Below are positions 15,938 through 25,746 of a stretch of DNA of 64,000 bases, piece by piece (positions within the stretch are counted from its first letter, which is position 1; each line of letters starts with the position of its first letter). The DNA lies in contig CAKQPT010000011.1 of NCBI GenBank assembly GCA_934270345.1, positions 7,817-71,816 of the forward strand. Reading direction: 5' to 3'. The position numbers were made by a program, and so were the translations under genes. The stretch is from an uncultured Oribacterium sp. Lineage in GTDB: Bacteria > Bacillota > Clostridia > Lachnospirales > Lachnospiraceae. The notes under the pieces were generated by a model. That model ran no database searches and was not told where the DNA came from. It saw only the letters and a list, made by a program, of their open reading frames with translations.

Positions 15938-18900
15938 ATGAGCTTACGTTTCATTTTCGGCGCGGGTGGCGCCGGTAAAACCGAATATCTCTTACAGTAT
16001 TTCCTGAAGCATGCACCGGAGAACTTCCGAAAGAACTGGTTCCTGATCGTGCCGGAGCAGGATACGCTGGCGATGCAGAAAAAGATCCTCGCGCATCCGG
16101 CAAATCCGGGCGGCGGTATCCTGAACATCGATGTGCTGAGCTTCAACCGTCTGGCCTATCGTGTCTTCGAGGAGCTCGGCCTCCAGGCGATGACCATCAT
16201 CGACGATACCGGAAAGATCATGATTCTCCGCTCGGTGACGGAGAAGATCCGGGGTAAGCTGCGCCTGTACCAGCGTGAGCTCAATAAGCCGGGATTCCTC
16301 GAGAGTCTGAAGTCCCAGATCTCCGAGTTCTATCAGTATCACATCACCCCGGAGATGCTGGACCTCGCTGCGGAGCGCGCCGAGTCGCAGTATACCCGGA
16401 GTAAGCTCCAGGATATCGCGCTGATCTATGAGCATTTTCAGCAGTACATGGAGGAGCATGGCTATCATACGCAGGAGGAAATCCTCGATCAGCTGTATGC
16501 ACATCTGCCGGAGTCTCGGCTGCTGCAGAATGCGGTCGTGGCCTTCGACGGCTTCACCGGCTTCACGCCGATCCAGCTTCGTATCCTCGAGGAGATCCTG
16601 CCGGTGACGGCGGAGACCCTCGTGAGCTGTGAGGTGAGCCTCGATGCGCACGACTCGATCTATGAGCTGCGCGGTCCGGAGGACCTCTTCTACCTGTCAC
16701 GGCAGACGGTGGCGAAGCTGACGAAGATGGCGTCGGATCTGAAACTTTCGGTGGAAGCCCCGATCGACGTGAACCGCTTCGATGCGCGCACCGGAGAGCC
16801 ACGGCCGGCGGGGGCGGTACTGCCGCGCTTCGTGAAGGCACCGGCCCTGGCCACGATCGAGGCACGCCTCTACCGCTTCGATACCGTGGCGGCGAAGGCG
16901 GCCCCGGACGCCTCCCTCGTGATCCGCGAGGCGGCGGATCTCCGCCAGGAGGTCGAGGCGATGGCCACCAGCATCGAGGAGGCCGTGCGTCGGGAAAATC
17001 TCCGCTACCAGGACATCGGCATCATCCTGACGAATCCGGAGAACTACCGGGACATCGTTTATAAGGTGTTTTCCGAGGCCGGGATCCCGTATTTCTTTGA
17101 TGATCCGGCGAGCCTGCTCGATTCTCCCTACGCGGAGCTCATGCGGGCGGCACTGGAGGCCGTCGACCGGAATTTCAGCTTCGATGCGGTCCTTCGTTTC
17201 CTGCGTGCCCTGCCGGACGTGACACCGGAAAAGGAGCAGCACATCGACCGGCTCGATAATATCCTGCGGGCCACCGGTATCCGTGGCGCGTCGAAGTATG
17301 ACGCGGTTTGGACGGAAGAGGATGGCAGTGTGGGTGAGCGGGAGGCCCTCCGTCAGGAGCTGATCCTGCCGCTGCTTCATCTGCGCACGCAGTCCGGTGA
17401 GCGTGGTGCGAGCGTAGCGACGCGTGTGGATGCGCTGGAAGCGCTGATGCAGGAAATCGGGGCTTCGGAAGCCATTGCTTCCCTGACAGCCTCCCTCCGT
17501 GCGACGGGCGATCAGAACCGCGCGGAGGCGCTCGAGGAGAGCGTGACGGCGATCGATGCAGTGCTCCGTCAGTTTCGTTCGCTGCTGGGCGAGACCTCGG
17601 TGTCCCGCGCAGAGTTTCGTGACGTACTCGATGCAGGCCTCCGCCAGGCCTCGGTGCGCGTGATTCCGGCGACCCTTGATCAGGTCGTGATCGGTGATCT
17701 CACGCGCTCCCGCTTCTCGAATCCCCGCCTCTTCTTCGTGGCCGGACTGACGGCGGACGAGGTGCCGAAGGCAGAACCCGACACGAAGCTGCTGACTGAC
17801 CGGGACCGCCATCTGTTTAAGGACTTAGACATTGAACTGGCCCCGGACCGGGTGGAGAGCGCCCTCGTGCAGCGCTTCTATATCTACCGCGCGCTGCTGA
17901 ATCCGTCGGAGCGCCTGGTGCTGAGCTATGCCCTGAAGGGGCGTGACGGCAAGGGCTGCCGTGCGTCCGGACTGATCAAGGAGATCCGCGACATGTTTAC
18001 GGAACTCCCGGTGGAGAAGCTGCGGGAGCGTGCGCCGCGTGCCTTCACGATGAAGGAGGCCGAGCGTCTGATCGCCGGGGCGATGCAGGAGCTCGAGACG
18101 CTGGCAGCGCAGGATGCGGGGCCAATGCTGACGCCGGAAGCACAGAGGACGGCGCAGGACACGGCGGCGGGCACCAGGACAGGGGATGCGGCAGCTTCAC
18201 AGGATTATCGTGCGAAGGCGCAGCAACAGGAGACGGCGAAGCTGACACGTCTGCTGGAGTATCTCGCGATCCTCGACCGGGATCCGACACAGCATGCGAA
18301 GGCGCAGCAGCTGATAGCGGCGGCCTTCACGCATTATGAGGAGGATATGTTGTCCCGGAAGGTCGCTGAGGAGCTCTATGGCGGGCGTATCCTCGGTTCC
18401 ATCACGCGCCTCGAGCGTTACAGTCAGTGCGCGTACCAGCATTTCCTCCGCTATGGTCTCAGGCTTCAGGAGCGGGAGAGCTTTGATCTTCAGATGTATG
18501 ATATCGGAAATCTCTACCACGGGGCGATCGAACAGAGCTTCCGGCATACGCTGGAGGCAGAGAAAAAGCTGGAGGCACTCAGTGAGGAGGAGATCTGCAC
18601 ACTTGCCGAGGAGAGTGTCACGCAGGTGTCCGCGAGCTACAATCACGGCCTTATGATGGATACGGCACGTAACCAGTACCTCGTACGGAAGGCGACAGCC
18701 ATCACCCGGACGACGTTGTGGGCGCTCGCGGAGCAACTGCGCCGCGGTGCGTTCCATGTGGACGGACTCGAGAAGAACTTCGACTACATCCGTGACGGCA
18801 TGCGCCTGACCGGGCGGATCGATCGTGTAGACGTCGCCCAGGACGAGGGCCACGTCTATGTGAAGGTCATCGACTACAAGTCCGGAAAGACGAGCTTCGA

Positions 18901-19498
18901 TCTCAGCCGGGTCTACAACGGAACGCAGCTGCAGCTCACGACCTATATGAACGTCGCGATGAACGAGTACCAGCTGCGCTATCCGGAAAAGGAGATCGTA
19001 CCGGCGGCGATGTTCTACTATCGGATCGATGATCCGGTGCTCGATTATGACGCGACAGCCAGTGCAGAGGACCGTGAACGTGCGCGTCTCAAGAAGCTGA
19101 TGGTCGACGGCCTCGTGAACACGGAGCTGTCGGTCGTACAGAAGCTGGATACGGGGATCGAGAAGGCGTCGGATATCCTGCCGGTGACGATTCGGGCGGG
19201 GGCCGTCGATGCGACGAAGAAAAACGTCGCCTCGACGAAGCGTTTCCGGGATCTCGGCCGCTTCGTCGACCAGAAGATGCAGGGCTTCGCACAGGAAATC
19301 CGGGATGGCCGGATCGTCGTGGATCCGATCCGGATCAGTACGGATACGACGGCCTGCAGCTGGTGTCCGTATCATAGTATCTGCCGCTTCGACCCGCGGA
19401 TCGACGGCTACGCCTACCGGAGCGGAGAGAAGCTTTCGGCAGAGGATATCTGGAACGAGATTTCACCAGAGGAGAAGAACGATGCAGTGGACGACTGA
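15938..19498 (+). CDS. addB: ATP-dependent helicase/deoxyribonuclease subunit B
   Basis: One half of AddAB, the Firmicute counterpart of RecBCD, which resects double-strand breaks and loads RecA. The 1186-aa product starts at 15938 after AGGCAGGTG. A Walker A FGAGGAGKT is at residues 8-15. The C-terminal nuclease domain has the DYKSGKTSFDLS motif and four cysteines that ligate the AddB [4Fe-4S] cluster (C831, C1140, C1143, C1149; pattern C...CSWCPYHSIC). A low-complexity Ala/Thr/Gln-rich insert of about 45 residues precedes the second nuclease half near 18110-18240. addA starts 17 bases before the stop, so translation is probably coupled. Confidence 0.95.
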   Translation: MSLRFIFGAGGAGKTEYLLQYFLKHAPENFRKNWFLIVPEQDTLAMQKKILAHPANPGGGILNIDVLSFNRLAYRVFEELGLQAMTIIDDTGKIMILRSVTEKIRGKLRLYQRELNKPGFLESLKSQISEFYQYHITPEMLDLAAERAESQYTRSKLQDIALIYEHFQQYMEEHGYHTQEEILDQLYAHLPESRLLQNAVVAFDGFTGFTPIQLRILEEILPVTAETLVSCEVSLDAHDSIYELRGPEDLFYLSRQTVAKLTKMASDLKLSVEAPIDVNRFDARTGEPRPAGAVLPRFVKAPALATIEARLYRFDTVAAKAAPDASLVIREAADLRQEVEAMATSIEEAVRRENLRYQDIGIILTNPENYRDIVYKVFSEAGIPYFFDDPASLLDSPYAELMRAALEAVDRNFSFDAVLRFLRALPDVTPEKEQHIDRLDNILRATGIRGASKYDAVWTEEDGSVGEREALRQELILPLLHLRTQSGERGASVATRVDALEALMQEIGASEAIASLTASLRATGDQNRAEALEESVTAIDAVLRQFRSLLGETSVSRAEFRDVLDAGLRQASVRVIPATLDQVVIGDLTRSRFSNPRLFFVAGLTADEVPKAEPDTKLLTDRDRHLFKDLDIELAPDRVESALVQRFYIYRALLNPSERLVLSYALKGRDGKGCRASGLIKEIRDMFTELPVEKLRERAPRAFTMKEAERLIAGAMQELETLAAQDAGPMLTPEAQRTAQDTAAGTRTGDAAASQDYRAKAQQQETAKLTRLLEYLAILDRDPTQHAKAQQLIAAAFTHYEEDMLSRKVAEELYGGRILGSITRLERYSQCAYQHFLRYGLRLQERESFDLQMYDIGNLYHGAIEQSFRHTLEAEKKLEALSEEEICTLAEESVTQVSASYNHGLMMDTARNQYLVRKATAITRTTLWALAEQLRRGAFHVDGLEKNFDYIRDGMRLTGRIDRVDVAQDEGHVYVKVIDYKSGKTSFDLSRVYNGTQLQLTTYMNVAMNEYQLRYPEKEIVPAAMFYYRIDDPVLDYDATASAEDRERARLKKLMVDGLVNTELSVVQKLDTGIEKASDILPVTIRAGAVDATKKNVASTKRFRDLGRFVDQKMQGFAQEIRDGRIVVDPIRISTDTTACSWCPYHSICRFDPRIDGYAYRSGEKLSAEDIWNEISPEEKNDAVDD

Positions 19499-22400
19499 AC
19501 AGGAAAGTGTAATCAATCATACAGCGGGGAATCTGCTGGTCGCCGCGGCGGCGGGCTCCGGCAAGACCGCGGTGCTCGTGCAGCATGTGATTTCCCGGAT
19601 TATGGACCCGGTGGATCCGGTGAAGCTGTCCGAGGTGGTGATCATGACCTTCACAGAGGCAGCGGCCCAGGAGATGCGGGATCGGATCAAGTCGGCGCTC
19701 GAGGAGAAGCTCCGGGAGCACCCGGACAGCGCAGAGCTGATCCGTGAGGCCGGGAGCATTCAGAACGCGAGCATCTCCACCATCGATGCCTTCTGTAAGC
19801 ATTTCATCACGGAAAACTATGCGGCGATCGACCTCGACCCGGGCTTCCGCATGGGAGACCAGGGCGAGCTCCGGCTTCTGCAGGGCGATATCCTCGAGGA
19901 TCTGCTGGAGGAGGAGTATGCGGCGGGCGAAGAGGATTTTCTCCACTTCGTCGACACCTTCGCGCAGGGAAAGACCGACGCGGGCATCGCAGAGCTGATT
20001 CAGAAGCTGTACGAGAGCGCGGCCTCCCACCCGTGGCCGGAGGAGTACCTCGATGCCTGTCTCACGGCGAAATCGGCGGATGGAAAGAAGTTTCTCCTGG
20101 AGCAGCTCGCCGCGCGTCTCCGCGATGACGCGGAGCGGATGGACTATGCGCTGTCCATCTGTGCAGAGCCGGACGGACCGGAAAGCTATCTTCCGAATGT
20201 GGCGCAGGAAAAGCAGGCGATCCGGTACGCAGCAGAGGCGGTGGATCTCCAGGAACTCGTTCTCCGGACGCAGGCGATCCGTTATGAGCGTCTGAAACCG
20301 ACGAAATCCGCACTGAAGGGCCGCGTGACGGCGATCCGTGACGATGTGAAGAAGGATACGAAGGACATCGCCGGGCTGCCGGTCGTTCTGGATCCGGAGG
20401 CCGAGGCGAGGATGGAGGCCGGCATCGAGCGCTGTATGCATGGCCTCGTGCGCCTCACGAAGAAGTTCAGCGCGCGCTACCAGGAGGAGAAGGAAAAGCG
20501 GCATGTGCTCGACTTCGGTGATCTCGAGCATAAGGCGCTGGAGATCCTCTATACCACGGACGCCGACGGCGTCCGCCATCCGTCGGCGATCGCCGATGAT
20601 GTCGCACAGCAGTATCGGGAGATCCTGGTGGATGAGTATCAGGACTCGAACTTCGTGCAGGAGGAGCTGATCCGTGCCCTCTCGGCGGAGCGCTTCGGCC
20701 GTCCGGATGTGTTCCAGGTCGGCGACGTGAAGCAGTCCATCTACAGCTTCCGCCAGGCGCGCCCGGATCTCTTCCTTATGAAATATCAGGATCCGGACTA
20801 TCCGAAGATCGAGCTGAGCCGGAACTTCCGGAGCCGCAACGAGGTGGTGCGGGCGGTCAACCGCGTGTTCCACCGCGTGATGCGTCCGATGCTGGGCGGC
20901 ATCGACTACAACGAGAAGGTGGCGCTTCACTATGGCTACCCGAAGGCGCCGGAAAGCGAGGAGATCGATCCGCGCTACCAGACGGAGCTTCTGCTGCTCG
21001 AGGTCTCGAAGGAGACGTCGGAGGAGCTGTTCGGTGCGCAGATGTCGAAGGAGGAGGCGGAGGCGCACATGATTGCGGAGCGTATCCAGCGGCTCCATGC
21101 GGATGGCGTGAAGTACCGCGATATGGTGATCCTGCTTCGCTCCCCGGGCTCCTGGGCGGATACCCTCGTGGAGATTCTCGGTGCCGATGGCGTGCCGGCC
21201 TACTGCACCAGCAACGAGGGCTACTTCGATACCGTCGAGGTGGAGACCGTGCTGGCCCTTCTCGATGTCATCGACAATCCGCAGCAGGACATCCCGCTGG
21301 CCGCCGTCCTCCACTCGCCGATCTACCAGTTCACGGACGAGGAGCTGGCGGAGCTCGTCGCGCACTTCGGTTCCCTCCGGGCTGCGCTGCCGCAGGCACC
21401 GGAGGCCAATGCTTCCGACGCGGCGACAGATGGCGTTGCGGACGGAGCCGGCAGCGGAACAGGCGGGGATGCGCCGGCGTGCCATCCGATCGTGACGCCG
21501 GGTACCTGCGTGGAAGAGGGCACCGCTTCCAGTGCATCCGCAGAAAGCGATACGCAGTCGCCGCTCGCCCCGGCGCTGCAGGCGAAGCTCGACCACTTCT
21601 GTGCAGAGCTCGCACGTTACCGTGCCATGGCCCACTACCTGTCGATTCACGAGCTGCTGTACCGGATCTTCGACGAGACCGGCTACGATCACTACGTCTC
21701 CGCGATGCCGGCGGGCCGGCGTCGCAAGGCGAACCTCGACGCGATGATCGATATGGCGCTGTCCTTCGAGAAGACCTCATACAAGGGCCTCTTCGACTAC
21801 ATCCGCTATATCGAAAAGCTGAAGAAGTATGACAGTGACCAGGGCGAGGCGACGGTGTTCTCCGACCAGGATGATCTCGTACGCATCATGTCGATCCATA
21901 AGTCGAAGGGCCTGCAGTTCCCGGTGGTCTTCCTCTCCGGTATGAGCCGGAGGTTCAATACGCGCTCGCTGAACGATGCGGTGCTGGTGGATGCCGAGCT
22001 GGGCATCGGCTGTGATTATGTGGACCTGGAAAATAAAGTGAAGATTCCGTCCCTGAAGCGGGCGGCGATTCGGAAAAAGCTGGAGACCGACCAGCTCGGC
22101 GAGGAGCTTCGCGTGCTCTATGTCGCGATGACACGCGCCGAGGAAAAGCTGATCCTGACGGCGACGACGGGCGATATCGGGAAGCTCCTTCAGAAGTATC
22201 CGGATGCGGAGGCACCACTCTCCGGTACGGAACTGCAGAGTGCGAGCTGCTACCTCGACTGGATCATGATGGCCGAGGGCGCTGAAAAGCTGCAGCGGGT
22301 CGGCGCGACGCGGGATGTGATCGAGCTCTTCGATTATACCCTGCACGACATCCACCTCGCCGCGGAGCAGACGGCGCTGAACCGTCTTCGTCGGGAGGAG

Positions 22401-23159
22401 AAGCTGCAGCAGGCGGTCAGCTCGGTGGACGCAGCGTCGTCCTCGTATGTGGAGGCCATGGAGGACCTTTCCTATTGCTATCCGCACGAAGCTGCGACCC
22501 GGCTCTACCCGAAGCACTCCGTCTCCGAGATCAAGGAAACGGCGATGGAAGCCTTCGAGGAAGACCATGCACGTGCCGGCCGGGAGCATTGGCATCTGAC
22601 CGTGGATCACAGCGAGACCGACCCGTCCGGCCTGGTCCCGGAAAAGCCGGTGCACTACCAGGAAAAGGCGGGCGCGGATGTCGGCGACGCCTACCACCAT
22701 GCGCTCGAGAAGTACGATTATCTCGATCCGTCGTCGGATTTCAGGACGCAGCTCGAGCAGAAGCTGCCGGAAGCCGAAGTGAAGCTCATCAATCCGAAGC
22801 GTTTTCAGGCCTTTCTGCAGTCGCCGCTCGCGGCGCGCTTCCGGAAGGCCCAGGCGGCGGATATGCTCTACCGTGAGCAGCATTTCATGAAACAGGTGCC
22901 GAATGACTACCTCTTCCCGGGCAGTGACACGTCGGAACCGGTCATCCTGCAGGGCATCATTGACGCCTTCTTCATCGAAGACGGCGAGATCGTCCTCGTG
23001 GACTACAAGTCCGACCATGTCCGGGAGGCGGAGACGCTGATCGGGCGCTACCGGAAGCAGCTCGAGCTCTACGCAGAGGCCCTCGAGAAGATTACCGGGC
23101 TCCGGGTGAAGGAGAAGCTCATCTACTCCATCATCCTCGAGCAGGCGATTCCGGTTTGA
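19482..23159 (+). CDS. addA: ATP-dependent helicase/nuclease subunit A
   Basis: The UvrD-type helicase and nuclease of AddAB (1225 aa). AGGAGAAG precedes the ATG at 19482 inside the end of addB. Helicase motifs in order: Walker A AAAGSGKT (residues 22-29), the DEYQDSN motif II, SIYSFRQARPDLF, IHKSKGLQFPVVF, and VAMTRAEE. The RecB-like nuclease active site is GIIDAFF...LVDYKSDH (about residue 1171). Between helicase motifs there is a 55-residue Ala/Ser/Thr/Gly/Asp-rich insert (coded about 21405-21570) that I would not expect in the family. Partner of AddB. Confidence 0.96.
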   Translation: MQWTTEQESVINHTAGNLLVAAAAGSGKTAVLVQHVISRIMDPVDPVKLSEVVIMTFTEAAAQEMRDRIKSALEEKLREHPDSAELIREAGSIQNASISTIDAFCKHFITENYAAIDLDPGFRMGDQGELRLLQGDILEDLLEEEYAAGEEDFLHFVDTFAQGKTDAGIAELIQKLYESAASHPWPEEYLDACLTAKSADGKKFLLEQLAARLRDDAERMDYALSICAEPDGPESYLPNVAQEKQAIRYAAEAVDLQELVLRTQAIRYERLKPTKSALKGRVTAIRDDVKKDTKDIAGLPVVLDPEAEARMEAGIERCMHGLVRLTKKFSARYQEEKEKRHVLDFGDLEHKALEILYTTDADGVRHPSAIADDVAQQYREILVDEYQDSNFVQEELIRALSAERFGRPDVFQVGDVKQSIYSFRQARPDLFLMKYQDPDYPKIELSRNFRSRNEVVRAVNRVFHRVMRPMLGGIDYNEKVALHYGYPKAPESEEIDPRYQTELLLLEVSKETSEELFGAQMSKEEAEAHMIAERIQRLHADGVKYRDMVILLRSPGSWADTLVEILGADGVPAYCTSNEGYFDTVEVETVLALLDVIDNPQQDIPLAAVLHSPIYQFTDEELAELVAHFGSLRAALPQAPEANASDAATDGVADGAGSGTGGDAPACHPIVTPGTCVEEGTASSASAESDTQSPLAPALQAKLDHFCAELARYRAMAHYLSIHELLYRIFDETGYDHYVSAMPAGRRRKANLDAMIDMALSFEKTSYKGLFDYIRYIEKLKKYDSDQGEATVFSDQDDLVRIMSIHKSKGLQFPVVFLSGMSRRFNTRSLNDAVLVDAELGIGCDYVDLENKVKIPSLKRAAIRKKLETDQLGEELRVLYVAMTRAEEKLILTATTGDIGKLLQKYPDAEAPLSGTELQSASCYLDWIMMAEGAEKLQRVGATRDVIELFDYTLHDIHLAAEQTALNRLRREEKLQQAVSSVDAASSSYVEAMEDLSYCYPHEAATRLYPKHSVSEIKETAMEAFEEDHARAGREHWHLTVDHSETDPSGLVPEKPVHYQEKAGADVGDAYHHALEKYDYLDPSSDFRTQLEQKLPEAEVKLINPKRFQAFLQSPLAARFRKAQAADMLYREQHFMKQVPNDYLFPGSDTSEPVILQGIIDAFFIEDGEIVLVDYKSDHVREAETLIGRYRKQLELYAEALEKITGLRVKEKLIYSIILEQAIPV

Positions 23160-23252
23160 TCGCACTTTCAAACTGAAAGCATGTGCTCAGTGTGTCGACC
23201 GGCCGGCATGGTCGTCATATAGTGAAGGTGCAGGCGACATTTGATAAACAAA

Positions 23253-23290
23253 AAAGACCAGGCGGGCAGTCGCTCTTCTGGTCTTTCTCT
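23253..23290 (+). terminator. Terminator after addBA
   Basis: AAAGACCAG and CTGGTCTTT pair around a 16-nt loop, then CTCT. The A-run before and T-run after make it potentially bidirectional. Confidence 0.75.
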
Positions 23291-23345
23291 ATGTATATAT
23301 ACGGTCTGTTTGGCCAATGCTTACATCAGGCATCGACGCAGGAGA

Positions 23346-23440
23346 GGCCTCAGGCCTCTGCGTCTGCGGGCCCGGTCTCTGCGAAACATCGGTCCTGAAT
23401 AGGGCCTCAGGCCTCCGCTTCCGTGTTCTCCGTCTCTGCG
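23346..23440. repeat. Imperfect direct repeat at the 3' end of the ThyX-like gene
   Basis: GGCCTCAGGCCTC occurs at 23346-23358 and 23403-23415, 57 bases apart. Resemblance continues about 25 bases further to GTCTCTGCGA in both. The second copy encodes the last residues of the - strand gene; the first lies outside it. Confidence 0.55.
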
Positions 23441-24051
23441 AGGATGATCTCCTTCGCGTATGGGAGGGTCTCGATCCAGTGGCAGAAGGTATGCCACTCG
23501 TCGAGCTTATGATTTTTCCGGGCGAAGTAGATGTTGATCAGGGTCTCGTAATTCAGCGAAATGGTGCGCATCTGGTTATAGGACTCCGGGATCATCTCGA
23601 TGAGATTATACCAGTCGGCCTTGTCCTTTCCGTTCTCCATATAGCGGAGGCGGATCTTCTCGATCTCCGCGATGTACTTCTCCATGATCTCAAGCGCGTC
23701 GTCGGTCAGATGATCATGCGAGAAATCCTCGAGCTCGATCGGCTTACTGTGGATCTTATGCATTGTCGAGGTGGAGTTTGCGACGGTCGCCACCTTATAG
23801 GTATCGTACTCCTTCCACCAGTAGAGCGGCGCTGTAACATCACAGCAGACGAAGATCTGGCGGACATACTTCCGGTGATCGGAGCCGGCGAGACGGAGCC
23901 GCTTCGCGAGTGAGAGATCATTCGGTCCCAGCACATAGTTTCCGTCCTCATCGTAGTAGCTGTCGGAGCGCGCCCAGGAGTTCATCGGGTTGCGGGCACC
24001 GCGCATCGCGTTCTCCAGATTCATCACGGATGTTCTTTCGATCTTTAACAT
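23407..24051 (-). CDS. ThyX-like protein of uncertain function
   Basis: A 214-aa protein. The segment GSDHRKYVRQIFVCCDVTAP followed by LYWWKEYDTYKV and NSTSTMHKI resembles a divergent flavin-dependent thymidylate synthase family known from clostridia and their phages. The classical RHRxxSxNxxSxR signature is not present in canonical form. If it is ThyX, it would make dTMP from dUMP with FAD, NADPH and methylenetetrahydrofolate; without the canonical motif I treat that as a guess. AAAGAGGT precedes the ATG. It is a monocistronic gene on the - strand between the addBA and alcohol dehydrogenase genes. The Glu/Thr/Ala-rich C terminus overlaps a direct repeat. Confidence 0.5.
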   Translation of the reverse strand: MLKIERTSVMNLENAMRGARNPMNSWARSDSYYDEDGNYVLGPNDLSLAKRLRLAGSDHRKYVRQIFVCCDVTAPLYWWKEYDTYKVATVANSTSTMHKIHSKPIELEDFSHDHLTDDALEIMEKYIAEIEKIRLRYMENGKDKADWYNLIEMIPESYNQMRTISLNYETLINIYFARKNHKLDEWHTFCHWIETLPYAKEIILAETENTEAEA

Positions 24052-24158
24052 GTATACCTCTTTCTTATATGCATCGATTTTTCGATTTCGTTTGGGTCAA
24101 TGTTTCTATATTAACAGATATCGCGGGGAAACGGAATACAGACTGAACGGGAGAAAAT

Positions 24159-24215
24159 CCCTGCCTGATTTCGCACGGCCTCTCCGTATGGTTTCAGCTG
24201 CCGGCTCTCCGGGCC
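24159..24215 (-). repeat. Truncated rod-hairpin element, 5' part only
   Basis: Read on the - strand it contains the conserved 5' section of the element family: CTGAAACCATACGGAGAGGC then CGTGCGAAATCA. Compare CTGAAACCATACGAAGAGGT at 42521. No matching 3' half is found nearby, so it is a remnant. Confidence 0.7.
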
Positions 24216-24306
24216 ACTGAAGGATCGGATGGTCATCTGCTTTCGTCTACTTCGTCAAAATATTGTGAATTTTTTGTTAAAAATATACCAAATTGCTTAA
24301 TTGCCA

Positions 24307-24335
24307 TTGCTATCGACTGAGCAGAATGTTATAAT
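24307..24335 (+). promoter_or_regulatory. Promoter of the iron alcohol dehydrogenase
   Basis: TTGCTA (24307-24312), 17-nt spacer, TATAAT (24330-24335). About 30 bases upstream is TTGTTAAAAATATACCAA, whose left half equals half of a Rex (NADH-sensing repressor) operator; the right half fits poorly. In the leader AAACCTC pairs with GAGGTTT around a 34-nt inner stem-loop. Confidence 0.75.
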
Positions 24336-24429
24336 GCTTGCGAACGTTAAAGAAATAACAAACCTCGGCAGGCGGGCATTCCGTTCGTGATGCAACAGAG
24401 GTTTGACAAAAAGAAAGAAGGAATATCTT

Positions 24430-25647
24430 ATGGCTAGATTCTGTTTACCAAGAGACATTTATCACGGTAAGGGCGCATTAGCAGAGCTCAAGAACTTCAA
24501 GGGTAAGAAGGCGATGATCTGCGTTGGTGGTGGATCCATGAAGCGTTTCGGTTTCCTCCAGAGAGCAGAGGAGTATCTGAAGGAGGCTGGATTTGAGGTT
24601 CAGCTTTACGAGGGTATCGAGCCGGATCCATCCGTTGAGACCGTTATGAAGGGCGCTGCAGCGATGATCGAGTTCCAGCCTGACTGGATCATCGCGATGG
24701 GCGGTGGATCACCGATCGATGCTGCGAAGGCAATGTGGATCAAGTATGAGTATCCGGATTGCACATTCGAGGATATGTGTAAGGTATTCGGTATTCCGGA
24801 GCTTCGCCATAAGGCACACTTCTGTGCGATTTCCTCTACTTCCGGTACCGCAACCGAGGTAACTGCATTCTCGATCATTACCGATTATCAGAAGGGAACC
24901 AAGTACCCGATCGCGGACTTCGAGATCACACCGGATGTTGCGATCGTTGATCCTGATCTTGCAGAGACCATGCCGAAGAAGCTTGTCGCTCACACGGGTA
25001 TGGATGCGATGACACACGCGATCGAGGCGTATGTTTCTACCGCAAACTGCAACTACACGGATCCGCTTGCAATCCATGCAATCGAGCTCATCCAGAACAA
25101 CCTTGTAAAGTCCTACAACGAGGATATGGCTGCTCGTGATACCATGCATGATGCACAGTGCCTCGCTGGTATGGCATTCTCGAACGCACTGCTCGGTATT
25201 GTACACTCCATGGCACACAAGACCGGTGCTGTATTCGCTGATTACGGCGCACACATCATCCACGGTGCTGCAAATGCTATGTACCTTCCGAAGGTTATCG
25301 CTTTCAACGCAAAGGACGAGACCGCGAAGAAGAGATATGGTGTCATCGCTGATTACATGCACCTCGAGGGCGCAAATGATGATGAGAAGGTTGCAAACCT
25401 CATCAAGTACCTCCGCAAGATGAACGACGAGCTGAACATCCCTCACTGCATCAAGAACTATGGCGCAGATTCCTATCCGACAGAGCAGGGCTTCGTTCCT
25501 GAGGATGTATTCCTTGAGAGACTTCCTGGCATCGCAGAGAGAGCAATCGGTGATGCATGTACCGGTTCCAACCCTCGTCAGCCGTCTCAGGAAGAGATGG
25601 AGAAGCTCCTCAAGGCATGCTACTATGACACAGAGGTAGATTTCTAA
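24430..25647 (+). CDS. Iron-containing alcohol dehydrogenase (butanol/ethanol type)
   Basis: Reduces aldehydes to alcohols with NAD(P)H, a redox-balancing fermentation enzyme (405 aa). GGGSPIDAAK is the nucleotide-binding motif, with GGGSM earlier; metal ligands are in HTGMDAMTHAIEAYVS and the HSMAHKTGA...HGAANA segment (Asp and three His). The ATG at 24430 follows AAGAAGGAA. The gene uses a narrower set of codons (GTT, GCA, CTT) than most neighbours, as do the nfn and GGGtGRT genes, which suggests high expression. It is monocistronic with its own promoter and terminator. Confidence 0.92.
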   Translation: MARFCLPRDIYHGKGALAELKNFKGKKAMICVGGGSMKRFGFLQRAEEYLKEAGFEVQLYEGIEPDPSVETVMKGAAAMIEFQPDWIIAMGGGSPIDAAKAMWIKYEYPDCTFEDMCKVFGIPELRHKAHFCAISSTSGTATEVTAFSIITDYQKGTKYPIADFEITPDVAIVDPDLAETMPKKLVAHTGMDAMTHAIEAYVSTANCNYTDPLAIHAIELIQNNLVKSYNEDMAARDTMHDAQCLAGMAFSNALLGIVHSMAHKTGAVFADYGAHIIHGAANAMYLPKVIAFNAKDETAKKRYGVIADYMHLEGANDDEKVANLIKYLRKMNDELNIPHCIKNYGADSYPTEQGFVPEDVFLERLPGIAERAIGDACTGSNPRQPSQEEMEKLLKACYYDTEVDF

Positions 25648-25703
25648 TCAGACCTGATCTGATCCATACGCAAGCTTAGTCAATGACTTTTTCTCTTAAA
25701 AGG

Positions 25704-25733
25704 AGCGCCGCCCATCCGGGCGGCGTTCTTTTT
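25704..25733 (+). terminator. Terminator after alcohol dehydrogenase
   Basis: CGCCGCCC, loop ATCC, GGGCGGCG, then TTCTTTTT. Confidence 0.9.
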
Positions 25734-25746
25734 AGGTAAAACAATA

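Noticed and set aside
19335..21692. A 785-codon open frame on the - strand across addA/addB
   Set aside because: It is the antisense shadow of addA: no ribosome binding site, Arg/His/Leu-rich composition typical of a GC-rich complement, and the + strand frame has all helicase motifs.
24273..24290. Rex operator upstream of the alcohol dehydrogenase
   Set aside because: Only the left half (TTGTTAA) fits; the right half is too different to call without binding data.
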